DNA of 64,000 nt from Oncomelania hupensis (Eukaryota > Mollusca > Gastropoda > Littorinimorpha > Pomatiopsidae), in NCBI GenBank assembly GCA_036898135.1, contig CM072512.1:16347597-16411596 (forward strand). The letters are read 5' to 3'. The notes beneath the pieces were generated by a model, which saw nothing but the letters and a program-made list of their open reading frames with translations, had not been told where the DNA came from and ran no database searches. Within the stretch, counting starts at the first letter, position 1, and every line of letters starts with the position of its first letter. Below are positions 39,617 to 49,192 of this stretch, in pieces. Both the position numbers and the translations under genes were made by a program.

Positions 39617-39932
39617 AATTTAGTTTTTTTCTTCCACCTGTGCAAATGTTGTATTTATTAATACAATCATATAAGAGATTGTTAAAATGTCTACTTAACC
39701 TAGATCAAAATGCAAGAAAAAAAAAGTCTAGTTAAAGCTAAGGGATGACTAATTTGCTTATAATATTCATACACTTGTTGTGTCTGAAATTTGCATCGTT
39801 TGATTCTGAACGTCAGTTCAAACTGTTCGAAAGATCTTCTGCTAATAGTTTAAGCAGTTTCTTTTCTCCCTTTGAATACACAGGTACACACACACTCAAA
39901 TTCATCTTCCCCCCCCCCCCCCCCCCCCACCT
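39617..39932. other. Spacer with a long C-run
   Basis: No gene. A run of about 20 C residues at 39910-39928 abuts the next Z repeat. Confidence 0.5.
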
Positions 39933-40506
39933 CATTGGGGTGCCGGGGGTTTCAGTATAAATAGTATCCCCACTTTCTGGAAATTTAGTGCTTTAAATTC
40001 CCACTGTCGCTGTCTTTCTCATTTGCTCTTTCTCATTCCTGCTCTTTTCTATCAATCTGCTATACTATCGTCTTCTTCGCTAGACCAGTCTCCTACCTTT
40101 TTTCTTGAAAACCCTTCCGGGGCAAGACTCCTTGTTTGTGTATGAGGTCTGTTGGATCAGCTTGGGAATATTGGACGCTTTCTGCCAGGTGGTACCTAGG
40201 GCTTCCTATGATGTTATTATTTAGCAATGTAGGTATTTTATATGTATGTGTTTTGTTGATAATTTATAATGATGTTTGTATTCTATTTTGTTTTTGTAAA
40301 CGGGGGTTCGATAAGTTGGGGTGAAGCCTCAGCCGTCCCCTGCGTGGGATGTCTTTATTGTAAAGTGACTGGCTGGTGGAGAGCTTTCGGTTTTACCACT
40401 AGGGTTGTTTCAGCAGATCTTTTATGCGGATTGGGGGTTGTCCGGTCCTGATTTGGCTCGGAAGAGTCCGCTGGACCTAAAGCAATAATAATGTAATGTA
40501 ATGTAA
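39933..40506 (+). repeat. Z repeat copy 3 (best copy)
   Basis: Starts ATTGGGGTGCCGGGGG, has TATAAATAGTATCCCC about 25 bases in, a CT-rich tract, two recurrent frames of about 60 codons (40136-40324, 40269-40451) and ends in an ATGTAATGTAATGTAA tail. It is the inverted counterpart of copy 1, 40 kb away. Confidence 0.75.
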
Positions 40507-40952
40507 ATTCATCTTCACTGTGCTGCTGTGTATTAGCCAGGTGAAAGAATTCTGTGCCTATAATTTCGGGCTCATTTGCCGATCAAGCCCCGTGGGGTTA
40601 TCTGGGACCTGAATGACATTTAAGTAGTTCATAGACTTAACTGATTTTTTTCCCCTAAGTAATGTTGATTAATTAAACTTCTGTTATTATGTGTAAAAGT
40701 TTTTTTAAAAATGACAATAGACTCGTTTGAATCTAATTTAGTTGTACTGTTTTTTGTATTTCCAGACTTATCTGGAAATACTTTAAAAATGTTTGGGGAA
40801 TCAGAATGAGCCTAAGTTCTATCGGTCCATCCGTTGGTCCATTGCTCACCATATCTCAAGAACTATTGGACACATTTTGACCAAACTTGATAGGAACATT
40901 ACCTAGATTAGTGGCCTGTCTCCTGTACTAATTTGCTAAAATGTCAAGGTGA
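40507..40952. other. Spacer with a divergent repeat fragment
   Basis: No gene. Sequence around 40800-40920 (ATTGGACACATTTTGACCAA and neighbours) has the look of a dispersed molluscan repeat, but no boundaries are visible. Confidence 0.4.
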
Positions 40953-41183
40953 TGTTTACATTCTATTGTGTTTTTTTAAACGGGAGTTCGATAAATTAGA
41001 GTACAGCCTCAGCGTCCCCTGCGTGGGATGCCTTTATGTACAGTGACCGGCTGGTGGTGTGCCTTCAATGTTACCATCATGGTTGTTTCAGCAGATCTTT
41101 TATACGGATCAGGGGTAAGCCCTCTTTCAACCAAGTTGTTGTCCTGATTCAGCTCTTTGCAGTCCACTGGACCCTATAAACAA
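40953..41183 (+). repeat. Z repeat copy 4, right part only
   Basis: Matches the second half of Z from GATGTTTACATTCTATT through AGTCCACTGGACC. It shares with copy 2 a CTCTTTCAACCAAGTTGT stretch absent from copies 1 and 3, so two subfamilies exist. Confidence 0.75.
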
Positions 41184-41830
41184 TTACTAACCAACCAGAG
41201 GTCAAGATCACTGAAGTCATTTTCTCGCTAATCTTGTTTTGCTCAATATCAAACACGACTAAAGTGATTTGGTATAATTTTGGTATGTAGATACTTCATA
41301 TCATGATCAACATTTGACTTTGTGGATGCTTTAACGCTAAGGATGCTAGATCATTCTTATTTGTACTTTCTCAAAGGCTGAGATGATTTTTATAATTTGT
41401 TTGTTTGCAGATAGTTCAGATAGTGGACTATCATTCCATGCCTCCATTTTGTTTTGTTAGGATAAAGGTGAGCCACAACACACACCACCAAGAAAATTAA
41501 CATTTTTGAAAAAAAAAAATTCCGGATGTTTGTGTCTCTGGAAGTACATTTTAATGGCTGGTATCATCTTGTTTTTCCTTGTTGATTAATTTTGTTTCAT
41601 TTTCCCCTTCCTTCTTACCTTCTCTTACAAATTTTATGACTTTCTAATTATGCAATGTTTGAGTGAGCAAAGGGAAATAATGCACATTTGATTAAACATT
41701 TATAATTGCAACTGTTTGAATCATTCAGTTCATTCCTTTGTGGAACAGTTGATGTTAATTACATTTTGTTACAGAAGTGAATAAATGTTTACTACTGAAT
41801 ATTACATTTGCTGCCTTCTGTCTCTTTGTC
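41184..41830. other. No gene seen
   Basis: AT-rich intergenic DNA without a recognised signal. Confidence 0.4.
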
Positions 41831-42060
41831 TACCCTATCCTATCCCTTAACTCGAAAGCCGTTATGGCACCACAGATGTTTGTTTAACCAGTGTACTCCA
41901 TCTTTCTTTGTCCTCAGCAGCCCGCGTGGCTTCACTCGATGTCAAGACCATCCATTCTCAAATGTTGTTCTCCCACCTCTTTTTCTTTCTCCCTCTTCTT
42001 CTGCCTCCTTGCACCGTGCCATGCACAATGGTCTTTGCAAGGCCTTATGCTCTGGTGATC
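41831..42060 (-). mobile_element. RTE-like LINE, 3'-terminal fragment
   Basis: CCCTATCCTATCCC tail at about 41832-41846, followed on the minus strand by the decayed GRPKKRW-type C-terminus. Strongly 5'-truncated. Confidence 0.75.
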
Positions 42061-42209
42061 ATTATCTGTGTATAATTAATTGTACATTTTTGCACTCAAC
42101 TCCCATCTAATTAGTCTAAAATCATTTCGGTGAATAGACATTAAATCAAACAACAAAATTCAATCTGAACCTTCTGTATATTACTACACATTTTGTTCAT
42201 CATTTCTGT

Positions 42210-42852
42210 ACACCTGCCTACACCATCATCCAGGTCTATTCCCCAACATCAGACTATAACAACAGCGAAGTCGATGATTTCCATGAACATCTACAGGCTG
42301 TCCTTGACCAAGTGCAGATGATGGACATGGCACAGTCCCAGCGGGGAGCATCACAACCAGATTGATTACATCATGGTCAAGAAACTCTTCAGATCAAGCA
42401 TCAACATTGGCAGGACACGCATTTTTCCAGGAGCAGACATAGAAAGTGACCATCATCTTGACTTAAAGAGAGTAAACACAGCAAAGTGCGCCAGACTGAA
42501 GTTTGACCTGGACAAACTGCAAGACCCGGAGGTGGCAGAAATATCCAAGCCACAATTGGAGGAAAATTTGCACCACTGCTCATTTTGGGAGCTGGTGAAG
42601 AAGAGGTTAACACCATGACCACCACCTTCAACTTAACTGTGACAGATGCTGAGAACCTTGGCAAGCACCGCCCAAAGAAGAAACCGTGGATCACACCTGA
42701 ACTTTTGGACCTGTGTGATAAACGAAGAGAGATGAAGGGAGCTGATGCTAACCGAAAAATCAACAATGGCATGCGAAAAGGCATGCACAAGGAAAGGAAA
42801 ACTGGATAGAAGATCAATACCAGGAATTAGAGAACAGTCTGAACAAGAACAA
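42210..42852 (+). mobile_element. RTE-like LINE, left part, split by Gmr1-like copy 2
   Basis: Plus-strand frames match the endonuclease-to-RT linker of the LINE at 32197-35090 (ADAENLGKHRPKKKPWITPE; MAQSQRGASQ). It breaks at 42852 and continues at 49193 after the inserted LTR element. Confidence 0.82.
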
Positions 42853-43445
42853 TGTTACGTTGAAACGCGAACGAAAGTATGGCTGACGATAGATCTAATC
42901 GTTTCGTTTTGCAAAGTATTCAATAATGGAGTTTATTTACCTTTGATTTGAGTTTGCGTTGTGGTTAGAGGAAGTTTTATATAACGTTGATAATTTTCGT
43001 TAGTCGATATTGTTGGAGAATCCTCTAGATCTCCTTGTTTACTATCGATCGAAGTTTCTTGATGGACGTAGATATTTGCGAACATTCTGGGACGGGAAAA
43101 TATGATGTATGACGTAAGTCAGTGATGACGATCTTTAATTCTGATTGGTTGTAATGCGTCATTTTCTAGAACGACCTGAGGTCATCTCGAGTTGAGAGAA
43201 AAAATTATATATTCGATGCTCCGTGTGTTTTGTAAAGTTGTTGAGTTGAGTTGAGAATTGTATGCAGTTGTTGATGTGTGCTGAATAAAAAGTGGAAAAC
43301 TTCATACGTCGACTCCGTATCTTGTATGCTGAGTGAGCAGGCTGCGTGGATAAACGAATCAGAGTTACACCTTATCAGGACTTCAGCATCGGGGCTGAAT
43401 CAAATACTGATAAAGAAAAACACCATCATCAAACCGAGTGTAACA
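42853..43445 (+). repeat. 5' LTR of Gmr1-like copy 2
   Basis: 593 bp; lacks an 8-base segment present in the 3' LTR after GTATGGCTGA. AATAAAAAGTGGAAA near 43282 is a candidate polyadenylation signal. Confidence 0.92.
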
Positions 43446-43448
43446 TTT

Positions 43449-43465
43449 TGGGGGTCAAGCCGCGA
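43449..43465 (+). promoter_or_regulatory. Putative primer binding site, Gmr1-like copy 2
   Basis: TGGGGGTCAAGCCGCGA three bases after the LTR, identical to copy 1. Confidence 0.65.
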
Positions 43466-43965
43466 TTCACGCCATAGCCAAGGGTTCAACTGCTACAACA
43501 AGCGAGTCAACGTTACGAGAGGCAGTCATCGAGGGTAGCCGCCAACAAGTTGCGTCGAGAGGGGCCAACATACAGGGACTACATCCCCGAAAGATTCGGG
43601 TTGACTGCAAGGGCGTGTAGTCGCTGAAGAGTTGCTTCGTGAGCGAACAACAGATCGGGACTACGTGGCTGCCGTAAGACTACGTCGAGGGACAGTCTCG
43701 GAGCTACATCGCCAGTATTAGAGAGAGAGCGACGAGCGGACGTCGCGTCTACTTCAGCACAGGAGCGTGTACATCAACACCAGCGTGGTGCAGCGTCGCA
43801 TACGACGAGGACAGCGGTGCCTGCGTCAGCGAAGGCGACTAGTGGCAAGCATCAGCGCTACTGCAGAAAGCGTGCTGTTCTAGAACAGTCTAGAAGGGTG
43901 CAGCACAGTCAAGAACTTTCCAGAAAAGAACCTTCCAGAAAAGAACTTTCCAGAAAAGCATCAAG

Positions 43966-45059
43966 ATGGCTGACTTCTGGCAAAAAGGGATTGCACTGAA
44001 TCTGAAAGGCAAACAGCTGACGGAGTACGTCAAGTCTCAGGAGAGAATACAAGAAAGAGAAGAACAACGTCAGCGTGAAGAAAGAGAAGATGAGCGACGG
44101 CGCGAAGAACGAGAATTAGAAGAGCAGCGTCGCCGTGAAGAACGAGAATTAGAAGAGAAGCGTCTAGAAATTGAACAGCAGCGGCAAGAAAAAGAAAGAG
44201 AGTTCGAGCTGAAGCGTCTTGAAGGTGAGCGTCAATACCAGCTAGAGTTGGCGCGTATCCAAAACAATCAGCATGCGCCACAAGTTATCAGTGACAACAA
44301 AGCTCCAAAATTGCCAGCGTTTGTCGACGGGAAGGACCAGATCGACAGTTATTTGGCGAGATTTGAAAGGTTTGCCAAAAGCTCTAACTGGCAACCTCAA
44401 GACTGGGCGATTCGACTAAGTGCACTTCTGACGGGGCAAGCACTCGACGTCTACACCAGATTGTCGGACGATGACGCTAAAGACTACGACGTCTTGAAAG
44501 AGGCCCTATTGCAGTGCTACAACTTTACAGAGAAGGGCTACCGTAAACGCTTCCGTGAATGCCGGCCTAAGTCAGACGAGACGCCAAAGCAGTTTGTGGA
44601 GCGCCTGTCGTCATATCTACACAAGTGGGTGGAGTTATCAGGCGAAAGGAAGTCTTACGACAGTCTCCATGACCTGATCGTGAAGGAACAATTTCTCAAT
44701 GCCTGTCACAAGGACCTAGCGACCCACTTAGAAGAACAAAAGCTGCAGACGCTTAAAGATGTGACTGAGGCTGCTGAAAGATATCTCATCGCTCATGGGA
44801 AGACCCTGGGGCCACCTCAGGCGACGAAACATTTTCAGAAAACTGCAAACCATGGGAACCAGATCCAAGGGAGCCAGACGAGCCAGAGACAGACGGACTC
44901 CACGCCTCCTCCCAGGGAAGGGCATTCAAGAGGCTGTTTCACCTGCAACGCTACAGACCACAGGGCGGCTAATTGTCCTCAAAACAAAAGTAGCGGACAG
45001 CGGAGCAGTACGGACAACGCAGCGGCGGGCAACCGACAGAGGCGGTTCTCCAATCAACG
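43966..45059 (+). CDS. Gag of Gmr1-like copy 2, cut by an insertion
   Basis: Starts at the same ATG context as copy 1. A charged coiled coil (about residues 20-95, built of EERELEEQRRRE-like units) is followed by the Gag domain and a CX2CX4HX4C knuckle (CFTCNATDHRAANC). It is nearly identical to copy 1 except in the coiled coil, where the number and order of repeat units differ. The frame runs into the DNA element at 45060 and stops at about 45081. Role: particle assembly and RNA binding. Confidence 0.85.
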
Positions 45060-45532
45060 CAGGGTTCATACGCGCCCTTGAAAACCTTGAAAACCCTTGA
45101 ATTCTGAGATGCCTTTTTCAAGACCTTGAAAACCCTTGAAATTTAATCAATCCCTTGAAAACCCCTTGAAGATCAAGCCTAGGCTAAAAGTAGAAATGAA
45201 AATGAAGTTAAGACAATAAAAATGGAACTTTAGACAGAATTTTTATTATGAAAGGCCGTAAAGTAGAAGCTATGTACCGTGATGAAAACGGCGTCTGCTC
45301 ATAAAGGGACATAATCACCGCAGGAAGTTGTGATAGTTATTGTGTAGCACCGGAAGTCACTTTGTGTTCGAGAAAATTCGTATTTCTAAGTTAAAATTTT
45401 AATCAGTGCGAAGATTAAATTTGTAAATATCGTGACTTATGTATTTCACGCCTCAGGAATTTTCACAAAAAGGCCCTTGAAAGCCCTTGAAATGTCCTGG
45501 AATTTTGCGTTCAGAAGTCTGTATGAACCCTG
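45060..45532. mobile_element. 473-bp non-autonomous DNA element inside Gmr1-like copy 2
   Basis: Perfect 12-bp inverted ends CAGGGTTCATAC/GTATGAACCCTG and 5-bp duplication CAACG (45055-45059, 45533-45537). Copy 1 has the empty site at about 12340. Subterminal CCTTGAAAACCCTTGAA-type repeats lie at both ends. No coding capacity. The CAGGG end and 5-bp duplication resemble the inner hAT-like element at 58182, but the superfamily is not certain. Confidence 0.85.
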
Positions 45533-45537
45533 CAACG

Positions 45538-45845
45538 GCAAACCAGTAGATCTGACCATCAGGTGTGCGGCGGGAGCGTCATTCTTCCGAGTGAGACCGA
45601 GCGCACAGCTACCCCTGCGGACGTGCAAGAGTGCATGACTGATGGCCAACTCCTCCTTGCCAACGGAAAATCCATCCCCGTCGTCGCCAGCGCAGCTGTG
45701 ACCGTCCAGAACATGCCTGTTTCAAAGGGACGCGTCGGAAATCATGAAGTGACTTGTCTTAAGAGACTCTGGCTGTAGTGGGGTCATCGTCAGAGAAGAC
45801 CTAATCGCTAAAGAACAACTCACTGGCGATTCTAAATGGACACTC
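45538..45845 (+). pseudogene. Protease segment of Gmr1-like copy 2, frameshifted
   Basis: Continues the polyprotein after the insertion. Relative to copy 1 a base gain near 45753-45758 shifts the frame at the catalytic DSG of the protease, giving a stop at 45776-45778. The pol frame is recovered by 45846. Copy 2 therefore cannot make an uninterrupted Gag-Pol. Confidence 0.8.
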
Positions 45846-48452
45846 ATGGCCGACAGCAAATGTGTGAGAGCGCCAGTTGCGAAGATTCAAGTCAGCACCC
45901 CTTTCTACATAGGCGAAGTCGAAGCGGTTTGTCTGAAGAAGCCGCTGTATGATTTGATGATCGGGAATATCGACGGCGCGAGACGACCCGACGACCCCGA
46001 TCCAGAGTGGAGTCCTGCCTCAACTCAACACGTCGAAGTTGTGGAGGAGGATCCATTGCCATTTCCCGATGGAGACCTTACAGAGCTGCTACGGGACAAT
46101 GTGGCTACTCCGGCTCAGCCCTGCCGACCAGAGATCGTCGGTGCTGTTACTACCAGGGCCCAGGCCAAGAGAGACAAGACGTCTACGCCACTGAAGGTCG
46201 CCGACAACTCTAAAGCTGCCATCGTGGACAGAGATAAACTGATCCAGCTCCAGGAAGCTGATAGCACTTTAAACAAGTACAGGAACCGCCAAGACCACGT
46301 GACCAAAGGCAGTGGTACGGTCTATTTTGAAGTGAAGGCCAAGATCCTGTATCGAATCTTCCAGCACCCGAGGGTCAACGGAGGGAAACCACTACGTCAA
46401 GTACTGGTACCATTACCCCTAAGGCGCCAAGTGATGGAAGTAGCGCATGACTCAATTATGGGAGGTCACCTGGGTATCAAGAAGACGTCGGATAGAATCC
46501 AGGCGGTGTTCTACTGGCCAGGACTTCATGCGGACGTCAGCCGTTTCTGCCGATCATGTGACATTTGCCAAAAGACCATACCTCGAGGAAGGGTCCCGAA
46601 AGTGCCTATGCAGAGGATGTCTCTGATCGACCGACCTTTCAAGAGGGTGGCCTTAGACTTAATCGGCGAAATAAGACCTCCGAGTGAAGAAGGTCATCGA
46701 TGGGTACTGACTTTAGTGGACTATGCGACTCGGTACCCAGAAGCAGTGCCACTGAAGAAGATTGACACTGAAACTGTAGCAGAGGCACTAGTGGACATGT
46801 TCAGCAGACTTGGAGTGCCTGAAGAGATCCTGACAGACCTCGGGACGCAGTTCGTCTCTGACTGCATGAAGGAGGTCAACAGACTGCTGAGCATCCGGCA
46901 TTTGACTACGACACCCTACCATCCAATGTGCAACGGGCTTGTCGAAAAGTTCAATGCTACGTTGAAGTCCACCCTGAAGAAACTGTGCAGCGAGCAGCCC
47001 AGACAATGGCATCGCTACATCAACGCCTTACTTTTCGCCTACAGAGAAGTACCGCAGGAGTCCACCGGCTTTTCTCCGTTCGAGCTGCTATACGGAAGAA
47101 CCATCCGAGGGCCGATGCACATCCTGAAAGAACTGTGGACGAAGGAAGTGGACACCCCAGAGGTGAAGAACAGTTACCAGTACGTGTTTGAGCTACGAGA
47201 GAAGCTGGAGCAGACTCTCGAGATAGCCAGAGAAAACCTGAAGAAGTCCCAGGACTGTGGAAAGCACTACTATGATCGTAGGGCTGTGAACAGGAAGTTC
47301 AAACCTGGCAACAAAGTGCTGGTGCTGCTACCTACCGACCACAATAAGTTGCTGATGCAGTGGAAAGGCCCGTACGAAGTGGAGACCGTGGTGGGGATCA
47401 ACGACTATAAGGTGAAGGTCGGCCAGCATTCCAAGATATACCACGCCAACCTCCTTAAGCTGTACGTGGAAAGGCCATCAGAGACTGTGCATGCAGCAAC
47501 AGCAGCTGAGATCGATAACAGCTTTGACAGCGAGGAACTGTTGGAACTTGGAGACTTCCACAGCAAAGAAGGCATCGATGATGTTAAGCTAGGACCACGC
47601 TTGACAGAAGGTCAAAAGATGGAGCTCAAGGACCTTATGGGGGAGTTTCCCCATAGCTTCAGCGATGTCCCAGGCTCTACGACTTTGGTCGAACATGAAG
47701 TCCACCTCACTTCAAATATGCCTGTTCGATCCAAACCATTCCCTATCCCTTTCAAGGCCCGTGAATCCTTGAAGAAAGATATCGATGAGATGCTGAAGAT
47801 GGGCATCATCAGGGAGTCCAGTTCCCCCTACGCGTCCCCTGTCGTGGTCGTGAAGAAGAAGGACGGGAGCAACCGAGTATGCATCGACTACAGGAAGGTT
47901 AATAAGATCACCGTCTTCGACCCTGAGCCGATGCCTACCGCAGCAGACCTCTTCCGCCAACTATCGGGGAGTAAAATATTCTCAAAGATTGACCTCAACA
48001 AGGGTTATTGGCAAGTCCCCGTGCGTCAACAGGACATACCAAAGACTGCTTTCATAACTCCTGATGGGACGTACGAGTGCCTAAGGATGCCCTTTGGCAT
48101 GGTCAACAGCGGAGCTACCCTGAAGAGAGGAATGAGGAAGATGCTCAATGGGATGGACAACGTCGTGTGTTACTGGGACGACCTACTAGTCCACACTCGC
48201 ACCTGGGAAGAGCATCTGCAGACCTTGAGGGAGCTGTTCCACCGTCTTCAAGGAGCCAACCTGATCGTGAGACCCAGCAAGTGCATCCTGGGAGCTGACA
48301 ACGTCGATTGCGTCAGACATCCGACGGAAGAAGAGGACAACGGAGGATGCACTGACTCCAGGAAAGCCCACGTGATCATCGTCTTTGACCCTGGGCCGAT
48401 GACAACTGCAACAGACGAGGGCGTCGTTTCCTTGCGGTTGGAAAAACATTGA
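45846..48452 (+). CDS. Pol part of Gmr1-like copy 2: integrase then reverse transcriptase, no RNase H
   Basis: An 868-codon frame. It holds the integrase zinc finger (HDSIMGGHLG then CDIC), the integrase core with DLIGE, TDLGTQF and CNGLVEKFN (D-D-35-E spacing as in copy 1), then a C-terminal domain (WKGPYEVETVVG). Downstream comes reverse transcriptase: VVVVKKKDGSNRVCIDYRKV, LRMPFGMVNSGAT and the catalytic YWDD at 48171-48182, where the second residue is Trp instead of the usual Ile, Val or Leu. It ends shortly after the RT thumb start; connection and RNase H domains are absent. Integrase before RT is a Ty1/copia-like order, known in Ty3/gypsy from the Gmr1 group. Confidence 0.88.
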   Translation: MADSKCVRAPVAKIQVSTPFYIGEVEAVCLKKPLYDLMIGNIDGARRPDDPDPEWSPASTQHVEVVEEDPLPFPDGDLTELLRDNVATPAQPCRPEIVGAVTTRAQAKRDKTSTPLKVADNSKAAIVDRDKLIQLQEADSTLNKYRNRQDHVTKGSGTVYFEVKAKILYRIFQHPRVNGGKPLRQVLVPLPLRRQVMEVAHDSIMGGHLGIKKTSDRIQAVFYWPGLHADVSRFCRSCDICQKTIPRGRVPKVPMQRMSLIDRPFKRVALDLIGEIRPPSEEGHRWVLTLVDYATRYPEAVPLKKIDTETVAEALVDMFSRLGVPEEILTDLGTQFVSDCMKEVNRLLSIRHLTTTPYHPMCNGLVEKFNATLKSTLKKLCSEQPRQWHRYINALLFAYREVPQESTGFSPFELLYGRTIRGPMHILKELWTKEVDTPEVKNSYQYVFELREKLEQTLEIARENLKKSQDCGKHYYDRRAVNRKFKPGNKVLVLLPTDHNKLLMQWKGPYEVETVVGINDYKVKVGQHSKIYHANLLKLYVERPSETVHAATAAEIDNSFDSEELLELGDFHSKEGIDDVKLGPRLTEGQKMELKDLMGEFPHSFSDVPGSTTLVEHEVHLTSNMPVRSKPFPIPFKARESLKKDIDEMLKMGIIRESSSPYASPVVVVKKKDGSNRVCIDYRKVNKITVFDPEPMPTAADLFRQLSGSKIFSKIDLNKGYWQVPVRQQDIPKTAFITPDGTYECLRMPFGMVNSGATLKRGMRKMLNGMDNVVCYWDDLLVHTRTWEEHLQTLRELFHRLQGANLIVRPSKCILGADNVDCVRHPTEEEDNGGCTDSRKAHVIIVFDPGPMTTATDEGVVSLRLEKH

Positions 48453-48573
48453 CTGTGTATATGAACTGAGAACATTGACAGTGTTCAGACAGACTGAAAT
48501 AAGTTTTAATTCTGTACTTTGTTTGTGCATTACGTTTCAACGTTGTTGAAAGAAATTAGGTAAATTTCTTCTT

Positions 48574-48586
48574 GAGTGGGGGGTTA
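48574..48586 (+). promoter_or_regulatory. Polypurine tract of Gmr1-like copy 2
   Basis: GAGTGGGGGGTTA directly before the 3' LTR. Confidence 0.8.
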
Positions 48587-49187
48587 TGTTACGTTGAAAC
48601 GCGAACGAAAGTATGGCTGAAGCGTGTACGATAGATCTAATCGTTTCGTTTTGCAAAGTATTCAATAATGGAGTTTATTTACCTTTGATTTGAGTTTGCG
48701 TTGTGGTTAGAGGAAGTTTTGTATAACGTTGATAATTTTCGTTAGTCGATATTGTTGGAGAATCCTCTAGATCTCCTTGTTTACTATCGATCGAAGTTTC
48801 TTGATGGACGTAGATATTTGCGAACATTCTGGGACGGGAAATTATGATGTATGACGTAAGTCAGTGATGACGATCTTTAATTCTGATTGGTTGTAATGCG
48901 TCATTTTCTAGAACGACCTGAGGTCATCTCGAGTTGAGAGAAAAAATTATATATTCGATGCTCCGTGTGTTTTGTAAAGTTGTTGAGTTGAGTTGAGAAT
49001 TGTATGCAGTTGTTGATGTGTGCTGAATAAAAAGTGGAAAACTTCATACGTCGACTCCGTGTCTTGTATGCTGAGTGAGCAGGCTGCGTGGATAAACGAA
49101 TCAGAGTTACACCTTATCAGGACTTCAGCATCGGGGCTGAATCAAATACTGATAAAGAAAAACACCATCATCAAACCGAGTGTAACA
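48587..49187 (+). repeat. 3' LTR of Gmr1-like copy 2
   Basis: 601 bp, full length relative to the 593-bp 5' LTR. Confidence 0.92.
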
Positions 49188-49192
49188 AACAA

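Larger units (their letters stand above)
42853..49187 (+). mobile_element. Gmr1-like Ty3/gypsy LTR element, copy 2
   Basis: LTRs of 593 bp (42853-43445) and 601 bp (48587-49187) with TGTTAC/GTAACA ends are flanked by AACAA (42848-42852, 49188-49192). The LTRs differ by one 8-base gap (near 42883) and a few substitutions, so it is slightly older than copy 1. Order: primer site, gag, a 473-bp DNA-element insertion, protease with a frameshift, integrase, then RT; no RNase H. It sits in a LINE, and the uninterrupted LINE sequence is present at about 33975-33990. Confidence 0.92.
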
